A stretch of 64,000 bases of DNA from Rotaria sordida (GCA_905250125.1 CAJNOL010001291.1:1-64000); one strand, 5' to 3'. Counted from the first letter of the stretch, positions 45,721 to 58,150 are shown. Numbers and translations: made by a program. The notes: a model not told the origin generated them from the letters alone.

Positions 45721-48700
45721 ATTAGATTTTTTTGTTTTTTCTTTCTTATATTGTATATATATTTTTTTTTCGGTTAGTTTTTGTCATACTTCTCCGTTCA
45801 TATTCAATGCATATATACAAATATATATATATATCTCAGCATACAAATTCTCTCATTGTATTTGTTGTCTGATCCCGGTGGTATATATGTCGTTGTAGTT
45901 TTATTATATTCGACTTACATTTTGTGTATAAATGTAGTGTTTATCGTATTGTATTTCACCTTTTTTTTTAATTATCTAAAAAAATGGAAGTTATTTAAAA
46001 AAAACAGGCAAACAAACAAACCGAATATTTATTATCTGATTATTAAGAAAATAAGAATCAATCACAATGATACAGTCATTTAAAAAGTTATTAGTTATTA
46101 TATACTATGATCAAATGGAAACGATAGACAACAAAATTTTTTAATGTAAGACAATGGTAATATATAAGCTAGCTGTAGTCAAGGTACTGAATTTAGAGCA
46201 GCCGTGTAATAAAAACAATGTTAAACAGGAGAATCAGGAAAGTAAACTAAATCGACTGAATACTAAAGAGTGTTATAAACCCAAACATATTTAAATGAGT
46301 TTCTCAGTAGATCAGACATCGATGATGAGTGATACTTCAGAATTGAATGATTTTTTTAATATCTTATAGACGAAAAAAGTATCTATTTCTATCGACACTT
46401 GTGAATATTGATAGAAATATTTTCTTTCAATCAAATGGCTTTAGTAATTTGTTGAGAAGAAGAACATAAAGTCTTTGTGTTTATCTCATATGAGAATGTG
46501 TCTATTAAACAAAATCTTTATATGAAATAAGAATTATGAAAGAATTCGCCAGTAGCACTAGTGTCAGCTTTTTTCTAAATAGCTCGATGTATGTTCATGA
46601 GCGTTCACAGAATATGAAGCAAAATATTTTGTTTGGCAGAACTAGAAAAAATAAATACATAAATCGGCACAACAAAAACAAAAAGCGAAAAATTAAATAA
46701 AGTTTATCACTAATGTTATCCTTACGCTACTCAATAGACATCAGCTACATATGTTTCAATTATCAATTGACAAAAAATGTTTGCATAATTTGTGAGATAT
46801 TAACATAGAGCATCATGCAATGCTGAGAACTTGAGTTGTCAGTACTTTATCAATAAAGCTTTTTTTTGACAAAATTATAACTATTGAGGATGGGTGAAGG
46901 TAGAATAGAAGCGATGCTATTGTCGAAATTTACTCTCATCTCTTAGATTTTACCATATAAATATTTCTTGTCTTATCAAATCAAAATACGTAAACATGAA
47001 AGAGGGTGGGTGTGGGTCAATAGAAGATAGATGCCCACACCCACATCCTCCGGCTACAGTAATATCATTCTGGTTCCATGTGGCATTCGTGCAAGTGCGG
47101 GTTCGTTGTTATCAGCAAACACAAAAATTGAAGTGATATATTCGCTGGATAACACAATGAAGCACTCTGACATCTTAGATGCTTCATAGATATGTGGCTA
47201 GACTGATAGCATGTTTGATTATTGTTGGCACACGAAATTAATTTGGAACATCTAAGATGAAGGGATGCACAAATGATATAGGATGCAATCCACATGGAAT
47301 GATATTCGTAGTTATCGTTCTCACGAAAGACAATTTCCTTTGAAATATAAAAACTTGACTTCCGGTTTGCATATTGAAAAGCAATGTCTTCGCTATTATT
47401 ATTGGATCAAAATTCTTTTCTCTTGTAAAGTGAACTCGTTTCAGGATATTGCATTCGCAAAGAGTTAGTATGTAGTTTTTCTCTTGCTCACAGTTCTGCG
47501 ACAGCCTCATATAATTCTCTGTCGCTCCGCTTTTTTTTTTGTTATTCAAAAAAAGAAAACATCTGGACTCCTCTTTATACCTGATGTTTTTTGCGAAATC
47601 AACACTTCTATTCAGTTGGACAGAATTTCCGCTGGTAACAACGAGCGGCTGATATTGCAGCTAGGAAAAATTTTCGCATTACTTTTCTAAACTAAAAATT
47701 AATCTATTTGAACTAGAAACTGATTGCAAGAGCAATGTTTATTTATTCAAATAGTACAATCAGCAAACTTTGTAACAGATAGTAGTTATGTATGTGAATA
47801 TCTCAAATTCGAAAATCTGTAGACAATAGACTGGTCTATCGGTTAATTCAACAACAAAAGTTTCCATGACTTACTCTTCGCGCAGACATAAAAAATCATA
47901 GATTAGTCTATGCAATATAAAGTCGACTTAAAGTGCCCACCGTCTGTGACACGGAAGAAGTAAACTTTCAAGGTACTTTTCGACACAAAATCATTTTATT
48001 ATACCTAGTTGTGTCATAACTGCAAATGCATCTGCTTCGAAAAGAGTTCACATCGAGCAGTTTTATTGTCTCTTCTTAAGTTCGAGTTACTTTTCGAAGA
48101 TGGTGATAGGATGATAATTGAATTCACTGGGAAAGACTCCTGTACTACAGTATTCAAGAGAACTTCGGCAGCTACAGGGCAGAACAAGACAGTTACAGGT
48201 TACAAAGATGTCGTGTTCTGCAGGCTTCTATCGCATATTTTAAGAAGGACATATGCGTTTTGGCTGAAATATTTCAAGTAACATCGAACTAATCGATCTG
48301 CTTAATTTTTAATAGGACACATCGTTATTTACTGTTCTTATTTAATCCCTTCTGCGAGTTCAACAATTAATTCAATGATCCATAATTCAACAAAAAAGAT
48401 TCAGACAACCATATGCTATTGAGATTTATTTAGCCGCAGTGTGTCTTGGATGTTCGCAACAGTCTTCAACGAAAAGCATCTCACCCATTTGAATTATGTT
48501 TTCATTAGTTTGATTTGAAAACTTTATAGAAAATTCTTGACTAGTTGAATATTGTCATCTGAAACCGTCAGAAATGCGTCTTTGTTCGATATCTTTCGGA
48601 ATCAAACACTATATACCATTCATTATTCCAGTTAACAAGAAAACAGAAAAATGAGTAAAAAATTCTCCAAGAAACAATACATAGTTTTTATCACAAAGAA

Positions 48701-48844
48701 GCAATATTCTTCGACTAGGCTGCTTTGTGTAAATTAGTTTATTTTATTTATTCAAGATAGCTGAAGAATATTAATTAATGAAAAAACAAAATATTCGTAT
48801 TACATGAAGCACCATCACTTCCTTATATTGCGGCTATCAATCGT
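45721..48844. other. Intergenic: KDM4 3' flank, then sparse DNA
   Basis: The first 300 bp are the likely KDM4 3' UTR. Beyond that no gene is recognised. A TGTGGG-like dyad lies at 47002-47048. Open frames in 47.0-48.3 kb overlap on both strands and lack motifs. Base composition becomes a little less AT-rich toward 47-48 kb. Confidence 0.45.
47002..47048. repeat. TGTGGG/CCCACA dyad A
   Basis: GGGTGGGTGTGGGTC is followed 16 bp later by CCCACACCCACATCC. The G-rich half is on the left and the C-rich half on the right. The TGTGGG unit resembles the telomeric repeat I recall being reported for the bdelloid Adineta vaga. Confidence 0.6.
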
Positions 48845-49624
48845 TCAGGAAAAACAAATGCCGCCATCAATCATGATACTTTGTCCAGTCATGTAGTCAC
48901 TATTCGTACTAGCCAGATATGAGACAAATTTAGCTACATCTTCGGGAACTGAGGTTCGACCACCTAGTGCGATGAGTTCTTCAGAGAATTTCTTGATCAT
49001 TTCACCTTTTGATTTGCCATGAATCTTAGCCAACTTTTCGTCTATCAGATCCTACATTGCTGTTCCAACGATTCCAGGACAATAGGTATTAACTGTAATT
49101 CCATACTTGCCCCACTCCATAGCACCTGCTTGAGTTAACCCTCTCACACCCCACTTTGAAGTAGAATAAGGAGCAAGCCAAGCGAATGGCCTGTGTGCCA
49201 CTATACTTGCAGCTCCGATGATCTTACCACCCTTCCCTTGAGATATCATTTGACGTGCTGCTGCTGTATAACAGAGAAATACATCTCGAAGATTGACAGC
49301 CATCATTCGATCTCACTCATCTGATGTTGTATCGAGCAATGGCTTCACTTCGGCGATACCTGCATTTGCAATCATGATATCTAGACTGCCCAATGTCGAT
49401 ACAGTATCAGCTACCATCTTGTTTACTTGATTGGAAATGCTTACATCACCGATAGTACAGCCTGATCGTCGTCCAAATGATTCAATCAGACGAGATGTTG
49501 CTTTTGCTTCAGCTTCGTAACGAGAAACGTCATTGATGAGAACATTATGCCCATCCCTAGCAAGACGCAGTGCAATTGCCTTCCTTATTCCTTGTGCTGC
49601 GCCAGTGATTAATACATTTGGCAT
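48845..49624 (-). pseudogene. SDR pseudogene, acetoin/diacetyl-reductase-like, two nonsense codons
   Basis: A 260-codon intronless frame is continuous except for TGA at codon 104 (49315-49313) and TAG at codon 191 (49054-49052). The N-terminal nucleotide-binding motif TGAAQGI is followed by Arg14 where a conserved Gly is normal. NAG-type MIANAGI, the catalytic AASIVAH serine and YSTSK, and the C-terminal [12 protein letters not shown] are all present. PGIVGTAM followed by a lost residue, then DLID, fits bacterial and fungal (S)-acetoin/diacetyl reductases, which interconvert diacetyl, acetoin and butanediol with NAD(H). Both stops fall where Trp is typical of the family. All three lesions (TGG to TGA, TGG to TAG, GGG to AGG) could be G-to-A changes. 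Higher GC than neighbours and no introns suggest horizontal acquisition followed by decay. Stop readthrough or RNA editing is the less likely alternative. Confidence 0.85.
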
Positions 49625-50805
49625 AATTGCGAGGAATTCCGCACTGAATTATTGTTCGATTAAATTATACTCACACAGATATTCGACTAATTGACCTAAT
49701 AGGAGAGAGAATAGAAAGAGATATGCAAATAAACAAAGAGAATCAAGCAACAGATAAAGGCATACATTTACTAATAAGGGCCGCAACAAAGAACGAAAGT
49801 ACAGCGAAAGAACTAGAAAATAATAAGCAAGCAATCTACGCGTAAATGTGATGTGAGAGAGCTACGACAAGAAGTGTATTTCGAACATGTTTTCAAAAAG
49901 ATTCATTCAGTACAATTATTTCCTACACAGTCTATATTTCATGAAAGATTTCCGAAAATATCTCCCTAAATATCGTACAAATATCCTGTTATGCACAACA
50001 GTTCAACTATCCTGAAAACTGTTAGCAGTTAACGAAGTGCTCTCGATCTACATGACGTTTTGAACAGAAGGATGGGTTTTGAGTAGATTTTCACCTACAA
50101 TAACATGTGTTGATTTTGTTAAAGATTTCTTCAAGTGATTTCTGGAGTCTGCATCGAGAAAAAGCGAGAATGGAAAAAAATAGACATTTTTTTACTACTA
50201 AACTTTAGTGAAACTTATCAACTTGATTACTGGCAAATTTACAAGATTGATTCGTTCTCCTAACACGCATTTTACTCATAATAATGAGAAATGATCGTTG
50301 TCGGAAAGAAGAGAATCTCTCTCGTCAACACTCGATATTTACTCGTTACTCTTCGGAGGGAGCTTATGCTGCTTTGATGATATTTTATCCAAAGTGAACG
50401 AAAACTTTCAAAAGAGAGGTTCAAAACGAGACTTCAATACTTTAACAAAGATCTCAGCACAATGGATGAGAATCAGTCGATTCTTTCCATAAGTTAAAAC
50501 AAATTCTTGTTTGTTCATGTCTCGAAAGATAAGAATCGAATGAGGACCCAAAACTGGATTGGAAATGTTGAACTTTCGACGACCTATAGCGACCGTTTTT
50601 ATCCAGGAAAGGAAAGCACAAACTATGTATATGAAAAATCAACTATTTCAGCGAATCAATAACATATACTCACATCTACACCCACATCCCACCCCACACC
50701 CATACCCCACCCTTTTTATCCGAAACATTTTTTTATCATGATTTTTTGCCAACTCGTACAATGTCTATGCAATTCATTCATATATTTTTCTATGTGAATA
50801 GGAGT
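49625..50805. other. Spacer between SDR pseudogene and P450, with C-rich block B
   Basis: No gene recognised. A C-rich tract at about 50676-50712 (CTACACCCACATCCCACCCC, then ACACCCATACCCC) is a one-sided block of CCCACA-like sequence, about 100 bp beyond the P450 stop. Confidence 0.5.
50676..50712. repeat. CCCACA-like tract B
   Basis: A degenerate array of ACACCC/CCCACA units without an evident G-rich partner within 100 bp. It belongs to the same sequence class as the dyads at 47.0, 55.8, 57.4 and 59.3 kb. Confidence 0.55.
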
Positions 50806-52341
50806 TTATATTTTACGTTTAGTAATATTAGCCCATAATCCATATTTTGGTCGCATTGTTATTTTAATATCAGGTATAATCTTTTGTCCTGGTACTAACT
50901 CAAAATTACATCGTTGTATAAACATAGCTAACATAATTTTAGCTTCTAATAATGCAAAATTTTGTCCAATACAATTTCGAGGACCAGCAGCAAATGGAAG
51001 ATAAGCAAATGGATGAGGTAATTTTGGTTTGAGACCAGTTTTAGGATCACGCATCCAACGAGTATAATCAAATTCAAGTGGCCGAGGCCAAAAATCACTT
51101 CGACGATGAGTTATGTAACCATCAATAATGATGCTAGCTCCCTTTGGTATACGGAATTGACGTTCAGTACCAATAGTATGTTCTCGTATACAGTGACGCA
51201 TAAATTCTGGTACTGGTGGATAAAGACGAAGGGTTTCATTAATAATTGCTTCACATACAAATAGATTTTGTAAATGTTCATTGGTTGGCTCTATGCCATT
51301 TGGTAAAACTCGATCAACTTCTTCACGACATGCTTGTAAGACATTTTCATTAGTCATTAAAACATATAACATCCATACCATCAGATTTCCAGTCGTTTCA
51401 CTACCAGCAAGTACAAAAGTGAGAGACTCTTCTTTAATTTCTTGATCATTGAATGGTTGTCCTTCATCATCAACAGCTGAAAGTAAGAGATCAAGAAGAT
51501 CAGGACCATTCGATAAACTTGATGATCGTCCTTGTCGACGATCAGCAATAACTTGATCAACAAATTCACTCATTTTTCGATTGCCTTCATCAAGAATATT
51601 TTTACCCCAGAAAGGTAATCGTGAAAGAAAAGGTATTTGAATTATCATATACATCGCTCGATACTCAATGATATCAAGTAATTGAGTAAATGTTTGACAA
51701 ATGATATTTTTTGCATGAGCATTTGTTTCAAAATCTACACCAAATGCACTTGATGCTATAATAGATAATGTCAATGCATTAAATAAAACTTGTAAGTCAA
51801 TAGATTTTGATTGTTGTTCATTAGATATGATTGATTCAATAACTTTAGCAGTACGATCAGTAATAATTGAAACCATAGATTTAAGATTAACATGATGAAA
51901 TGCTGGATTAATCATTCGACGAGCTCGTTCATGTTCACTACCTTCAGCTACTAATAAATTATGAGAACCAATTAGAGGTATAAACCTACCACTAACCTCT
52001 ATAGGTTTCATATAATTTGGTGCATTGTTTCTGCTAAGTATATCTGCAAGTAAATCAGGTTCATTGACATACAGATATATAAATGGACCATAGCTATATA
52101 GGAAAATGCATCCGTGTTTTTTTGCTAGTTCTTCATAATAAATCATCATTGCATCGTTGTTGTATTGTTTGATCGCTTCAGGAAGTTGACCAACTAAGGG
52201 TATAAATGGTTCTCCACCTATACCTTGTTCACGAAATGCATCATATATTTGTTTTTCTGGTCGAATTAACTTGAAATAGATAATAGCGATTGTAATAATA
52301 ATAAAAGTCACTATTGTATATAGTATAATTAGTAATATCAT
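50806..52341 (-). CDS. Cytochrome P450 monooxygenase, intronless, 511 aa
   Basis: An N-terminal membrane anchor (about residues 2-24, LLIILYTIVTFIIITIAIIY) is followed by a typical catalytic core. The proline-containing hinge region is less strict than usual. The I-helix carries AGSETT, the K-helix ETLR (ExxR), and a FDYTRW segment matches the PERF-type motif. The heme-binding loop is FAAGPRNCIGQNFA with its axial Cys. Length is normal for microsomal P450s. The enzyme should insert oxygen into lipophilic substrates at the endoplasmic reticulum with electrons from P450 reductase. Overall character suggests the CYP3/CYP4-type animal clans, but I cannot assign a family. The frame is uninterrupted and motifs intact, so it is probably functional. 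Absence of introns is notable beside multi-exon genes and could reflect retroposition or foreign origin. Confidence 0.93.
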   Translation of the reverse strand: MILLIILYTIVTFIIITIAIIYFKLIRPEKQIYDAFREQGIGGEPFIPLVGQLPEAIKQYNNDAMMIYYEELAKKHGCIFLYSYGPFIYLYVNEPDLLADILSRNNAPNYMKPIEVSGRFIPLIGSHNLLVAEGSEHERARRMINPAFHHVNLKSMVSIITDRTAKVIESIISNEQQSKSIDLQVLFNALTLSIIASSAFGVDFETNAHAKNIICQTFTQLLDIIEYRAMYMIIQIPFLSRLPFWGKNILDEGNRKMSEFVDQVIADRRQGRSSSLSNGPDLLDLLLSAVDDEGQPFNDQEIKEESLTFVLAGSETTGNLMVWMLYVLMTNENVLQACREEVDRVLPNGIEPTNEHLQNLFVCEAIINETLRLYPPVPEFMRHCIREHTIGTERQFRIPKGASIIIDGYITHRRSDFWPRPLEFDYTRWMRDPKTGLKPKLPHPFAYLPFAAGPRNCIGQNFALLEAKIMLAMFIQRCNFELVPGQKIIPDIKITMRPKYGLWANITKRKI

Positions 52342-52835
52342 AATTATAGTATGAAAATCTTGAAAGAAAAAAAAACATTACGCAGTCAGACAGGACACCT
52401 GAAAGAACGCGTTAGAAATTTCTGAACACTTTCGAACACGTAATATTTTTCTAAATTTGAGTGTTTTTACCCATTTTCAGCGCTAATTTCACGAGTTTTA
52501 CCGTATTCACAGGCTAAAAAGTCTGTTGATGCCGATAGATCAGCTAAGAAAACATGGTTTTCATGTATTTTTCTGGATAAGTATCATAATGCTCCACAAT
52601 TGCTCGTTATTTCTGTTTTTTTTTAATCACTTGAACGCGTTTAGAAGAGTTCATTTCTTGAGATTGGTTGAAACACAGAATGGGTAGTTGATATATTTGA
52701 TGGTCGAGTTTTCTTAGAACTAATCAAATTCTTCATTTTTGGTTTCGACATGAATGAGTAACAAAATTTCTGGATAATTCTACAAAATAGGCATCGCCCT
52801 GATCTAGACAGTGATCTTCATGTGCTACACAACGA

Positions 52836-54566
52836 GTGTGGAAGTGAAAGCTGATCGAGTTATAACTATCACCCACAGTTATAACTATCAACCGGTTTAA
52901 CGCGATTAACTTTTTGGATTTTTGAGTAGATTTAATTAAGTTGAAATAGTAATTCTTTTGATTTAATTCATATGTTTAATAGAATAAGTTAAAATCTATG
53001 TAATTCATTGTTCTTTACGTCAAAAACTTTCTATTTATAGATTATTTTCTGCAAGTTATTTTTTTATGTATTCATCTGCAAACCACATTTTCTCGGTTGT
53101 ATGATCAATGATAATACTCAAAATATGAGCAGCTGAGAATAGTGTTTAACAACTGAGACTACTGTGTTTTATTTCTTACTGTTTAAAACGATAATCATCT
53201 TAAATATATGTTATAAGAAAATTTAGACAACACTCCGTGACAGTATAATCATATATATTTTATGTAAACATAAAGTAAGTATATGAAGTTATTCTGCGTT
53301 CATTCTTATACGTTCATCACCACTTTTATCAGTACATAGATTGTTCTGCTATTCTTGTTATTATATAGACAAACGCGAGAAGAGAAACGAAAAATTAAAG
53401 AAGTCAAGACAATAAGAAGAAAGAGAAGAGAAGAGAAGATGTAACCATTGTTTTCTTACAAGTTAAAGATAACGAGAAATGCTTTCTACATTATTCGGAA
53501 GGGTAAAGTAGGCAGTGACTCGTTGATGCCTAGTGTGAACGGACCTTATTTAAGACATGAATATGACTAATAGTTTTAATTACACTTAACCTATGTAAAC
53601 AACTGGAGTAATAATGAGATTTAAATAGGTTAAAGGGTGATTATATTCAAAAATAACCGAAAAAATTAAAACTTCATTGATTCTTCTGATTAATTTCGGT
53701 TATAATCGAATAAAATTTGTGGAAAAAAGATCGATTTTATTTGGTTTCTCTTCGTGATCAATGAAAAAACAAAAATCTTCAATCAGTTTACTTTCGACTG
53801 CATCAATTATAATCAATTTTTTCATCAAGCTTTTATCGATTATAATCGAAGTTAATCAAAATATTCAAGGAAATTTTTATTTTTTATTTTGGTTCATTTT
53901 GATCATAATCAATTAGAAAATGATTAAAAAGCATATAATTTTAATCGATTTTAATCTGATTTTTTATCCTAATTTTTTTTACATGGGATGTCTTGAGTAA
54001 TATTGAAAATTGTGTTCGATAGTAACTATAACCAAACTGCTTCTAAGACCTTAGATTATAACTATGGCCGAAAGTTATAGCTAGGGTTGAAAGTTATAAC
54101 AATTTCAAGATTCGACCGATTTACTCTATCATGAAACTTTCAAGGATATACTCTTAATTCAGCATCGTGTATGCTTGATAAATATATGTTCAATAGAGAT
54201 GAGTGTAATTTCCGCGTATCGTTCGTAGCTGTTAACATAGAAAAAACTTAACGTTGCCTAGTAAAAAATGCATCATTTCATTCACAGGTAACGAATAACT
54301 ACGAGAAAACGTAGCTTGCAGACGAACACATAAAAAATTTTTAGAGAATAATCTATAAATAGTAAGTTTTTGAAGTAAAGAACAATGAAATACATAGATT
54401 TTAATTTATTCTATCAAACGTAGGAATTAAATCAAAATAATTACTATTTCGACTTAATTAAATCTACTCAAAAATTCAAAAAGTTAACGGAGTTTAAACG
54501 GTATTTTCACTTTTTGTCATTTTTCTCAACTATCACCTTGTAAAAAATAGTTTTAACTCCCACACG
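52836..54566. mobile_element. Inverted-repeat element with about 230-bp arms, about 1.7 kb
   Basis: The left arm (about 52836-53060) and right arm (about 54330-54566) are imperfect complements. Each contains TTTTTGAGTAGATTTAATTA, AATCTATGTA and TTCATTGTTCTTTAC in matching order. The tips read GTGTGGAAGT on the left and GTGTGGGAGT complemented on the right. The interior includes a GAGAAGAGAAGAGAAGA purine run and repeated AATCGATTTTAATC-like segments. There is no transposase frame. Class is unknown; it is probably a non-autonomous DNA transposon. Confidence 0.65.
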
Positions 54567-55829
54567 GCATATAATATATACGTGGATTGCACATCATGGA
54601 TAAATACCAAGTTCTGAAAGTTTATACGATTAAAAAGTAGTGAAGAATATAAATCGAGAATATTATATCTTAGTGGTTAATATTGTTAAAAGAGAAAAAC
54701 AAGCTTAAAAATCATAGAACGAAAAAGTAAGTGCACTTTTGAAGCACACCATAAACAAAACATACTTTATTTCTATTGCACAGGAACGTTTGAAGCGTAA
54801 CTACCTATTTCTTTTCTCTATTGTATCTTTTTTCTACTGATTAAGAATTGCGTCAGCATATCGCGCATCAAATGGTATTTTTGACACATCACATGTATAT
54901 AGTAACTTTTTTTTTCTTCCATGAGTGTGGTAATCGTTTAAAGGAAACAACGATTAAGGGAGAATATAAATACCATTATAGAGGCACATGGAATTTTATA
55001 ATGGCGAATGAATGTAGCACGAAAATGAAGCCACAAGTAGTGAATAAATGCTTGAAAAATTGAATTCTATATTTTTAGTTGAATTTTTAACGTACTATTT
55101 CTACGTTTGAAATTATCTAAAACAAATGTCGTTAACAACTGGGTATTTCTTGAAAATAATTGTGCAGGAGCCTTCATCAACGGTAAAGTGCAGGAAAATT
55201 TATATATTTATAGACAATCGACTCAGCTCTAACAAGAGAATTACAAGATTTGCTGCCAGAATATTTACTGTCATTGTAAACATTGTTGAAAATATATAAG
55301 TATTTTTTTCGCAAGTCAAATTATAAGTGATTTTCTGAGCATAAATTATATGGCAGAGTTCATATAAATGAGGGAGTCGTTAAGCGTGGAAGTCGGTCTC
55401 CTCATGAAAGCGTTCCTTTCCTATCCCAAATCATCACTTTATATTTCCCAAATTCAAAAACGTTTGAATCCAGTTTATCGGGCTCAGTCAGCAGAAACAC
55501 AGAGTTCGAGTTCCCTCCTTTTACTATACAGATTTTAGCCATTTTCGCTTGTTTCTACCATCCGTGACAATTGTAGACATTTGAATTCACTTTCGACTCG
55601 AGCCAAAACGATACAACTTATTGAGCTCTACAATTCTCGCTTAAAAATGCCTAGTGAAAACAGTGAATGTCAGGTTCATATTTGTCGAAGACTGATCGAA
55701 AACTCTGATTTTCCATCATTTTAGCTCGTTTCTGACCTCTGTGACAAATGCAGAGATATGGATCCGCTTTTGAGTCAAGCTAAAAGGATACAACTAGGAT
55801 GTGAGGTGTAGGTTCTGAATGTGAGATGT

Positions 55830-55895
55830 GATGTGGGCGTGGGTGTGGATGTGGGTAGGTATTCTCCTATCAGGAGTCACCCACACCCACACCCA
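55830..55895. repeat. TGTGGG/CCCACA dyad C, with central hairpin
   Basis: GATGTGGGCGTGGGTGTGGA and TGTGGGTAGG on the left are matched on the right by CACCCACACCCACACCCA. The spacer contains CTCCTATCAGGAG, itself a small hairpin. This is the longest of the dyads and the closest to a tandem TGTGGG array. Confidence 0.65.
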
Positions 55896-57430
55896 TCTTT
55901 CACATGTTTTAGAACGAAACATACAAGATTAGTTTTGTCTGCTGCATATGATGAAGGAATTAGAAGAAAAAAAATCTTTAGTATTTCATAATCATTAAAG
56001 ATTTATTAAACACTTATCTATTTGAATATTTTCTTCAATATTAAATGAAATTCTCCTTGAAAATTAACTTTCTTTTTTAATTAGGATAGTGTCGCTCATG
56101 GTCAGTCATGTTTGCAATATTTGAAGAACAAAAAAGAGACTGAGAGACATGGCGTTTGACGATTTAATTGAAGCACCATTAGATTATTGATTTATATATA
56201 AAGACATAAAAACAGAAAGTTTCTAAAAACTCAAGCGTAGAGAATTTTTTCCAAAAAATATTCATCAATAGTTTTTACAAATTCTATAATAGTACTTAAG
56301 TATATTTGTACACTTTATAGAAATTTATTGATTATGAAATTTCATTAAGATTTAACCAACTGTATGACAAGTACCAAGAAGATGACAAACACAATATTTA
56401 AAGAAACAATTAACTGTTCGATGTTCGGAAAGTAAATCATAGACATTTAGAAAGACAGGTTCTAAACATTTGGTTGTACTATTAGAAATGATAGTTGATA
56501 GGTCTTTCATAGATTGTAAATTTTTTTTTCTGAATTTTATCAGGATGAAGAAGTGAGTGTAAAATTGAATGTTTCGATTTCAAAGAAATCATAATAATAA
56601 TAACCAAATATGGGCGCAAAATTTTTAAGTTGATGATATTTCGATCTTTCACTCTAAATTCTGTATTAAATTTATGGTGTTATTATAGATTAGAATAAAG
56701 ATATTTTTACTTTGAATTTCACCCTATCTTTTTTTTTGTATTCTTTTATTATCAATGATGATTAAAATCCAAAAGCAGGACAAAAAAGATATCGGAGAAA
56801 CCAGATTGATTGTTTTTTGGTTTGATTTTTTAAAAAAGAATTTTTATCCTCTCAAACAAAGGAAGGGATCGCATTTGATCGTAAATCGGTCCATAGGACT
56901 TTTTTTATCACGATCCGTACTATTTTATATTCAATGATAGATCACATTGAGATAAGCATTTTCGATGACGGAATCAACTATTTTTTCACGAACGAATAAA
57001 AAGTTTGAACAAACTTAAGATTTTATGTTTTTAGAGTGTTAATTGGTTTCATGACCAATCTGATATAGTACCCGTATTTATATGAGGACAATGACAAAAC
57101 AAGATCTTTTTTACTTCAACTAGTAGAGCATATGGTCGTCTAACACTGCTATGCATAGCAAGTTTTTTGCTTTAGTTGTTTCGATTTTATAGCTGAAACA
57201 TGACACTCGAAAATCTCAAACAACAATATCTAGGCTATTAGACACGTCCAGTGTATATCTTTGATCTCTTTAATGGCAAGAGTAAACATCACCATTTTTT
57301 TATCATAAATAATCCTTTATACTAGCTACAAAATCCACTTATTACAATTGAAAGACGATTGGGGAAGACATCTATAAATAGCACCGACTGTCAGGATCAT
57401 ATTAATTAAAACTCTCCGACATTGATACAG

Positions 57431-57485
57431 GCTGTGGGTGTGAGTGAGGAGACGATTCATATCCACATCTCATACTCACACCCAG
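57431..57485. repeat. TGTGGG/CCCACA dyad D
   Basis: CTGTGGGTGTGAGTGAGGA on the left is mirrored by CTCATACTCACACCCAG on the right with about 20 bp between. It ends 48 bp from the stop-proximal end of the minus-strand frame at 57533-57739. Confidence 0.6.
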
Positions 57486-57532
57486 TATAATGACAGTGGA
57501 AATTTTAATTACGAATTACCAATGATTCTCGT

Positions 57533-57739
57533 CTAACTTGTTCTCCATTGCCAAAATCGCCAAGAGTACGACGATTTTTTTGGATTTTGATTGGTACCAT
57601 CATCTATATCTATTAGATTCCGACTACGTTTATGATGCTGCCCACTTGCCTTGTCGTCCATAATCGTATTTCTTTCATCTATTTCCATATTTTGTTGATC
57701 ATTTACGTTTCGATAATTATTTGATGAATTTGAATCCAT
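57533..57739 (-). CDS. Possible N-terminal exon or decayed ORF, 68 aa
   Basis: The frame begins MDSNSSNNYRNVNDQQ and continues with KASGQHHKRSRNLIDIDDG before SWRFWQWRTS and a stop. The hydrophilic, low-complexity start and codon choice resemble real rotifer proteins. No downstream exon could be joined confidently toward the dyad at 57.4 kb. I do not recognise it. It may be a relic of a transposon gene or a truncated gene. Confidence 0.3.
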   Translation of the reverse strand: MDSNSSNNYRNVNDQQNMEIDERNTIMDDKASGQHHKRSRNLIDIDDGTNQNPKKSSYSWRFWQWRTS

Positions 57740-57872
57740 ATGAAGGTTGTTATTCTTATTACTGGGATTACATTATTACTGTGACTTTTCATTTTTCCGC
57801 TGAACAAATATATATATACGTGTCTATGTATGGTAGTATGAAACAATTTTTCCTATAGAAGAAATCATTTGT

Positions 57873-58150
57873 TCATTTTTCGATCTCATTTTTCCTATAG
57901 GAGTCTTGAAGTCTTTTGTAATTTTGTTCTCTTGTGAGGTTATGAAGAGAAGCATTTTTGACGTGAACGTCAAAATTTCGCTTGGAATTAATATTTTTGA
58001 CACTGATCGATTCGTTGGCCAATCCTCTAATAAGCGAATTGCCTTTAGAGTTCATATATTTAAATCTCTTATCTTTCATTGAACCTTTAACATTCTCGAT
58101 TTCTTGTATATTAATAAAGTATTCCTCAATCCACTTGGATCACCGTATGA
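57873..58150 (-). pseudogene. Decayed coding remnant, unknown
   Basis: On the minus strand the frame reads KWIEEYFINIQEIENVKGS, then through RGLANESISVKNINSK and a basic helical tail to a stop at 57873. Upstream the same frame is closed by stops, while another frame shows coding-like residues (AFQTLFLDNIFQSYGDPSG). This suggests an old frameshifted gene or mobile-element ORF. No family is recognised. Confidence 0.3.

Noticed and set aside
48845-49624. SDR interpreted as an intron-containing active gene
   Set aside because: The frame is continuous through both stops and no GT-AG pair would remove them without deleting conserved residues.
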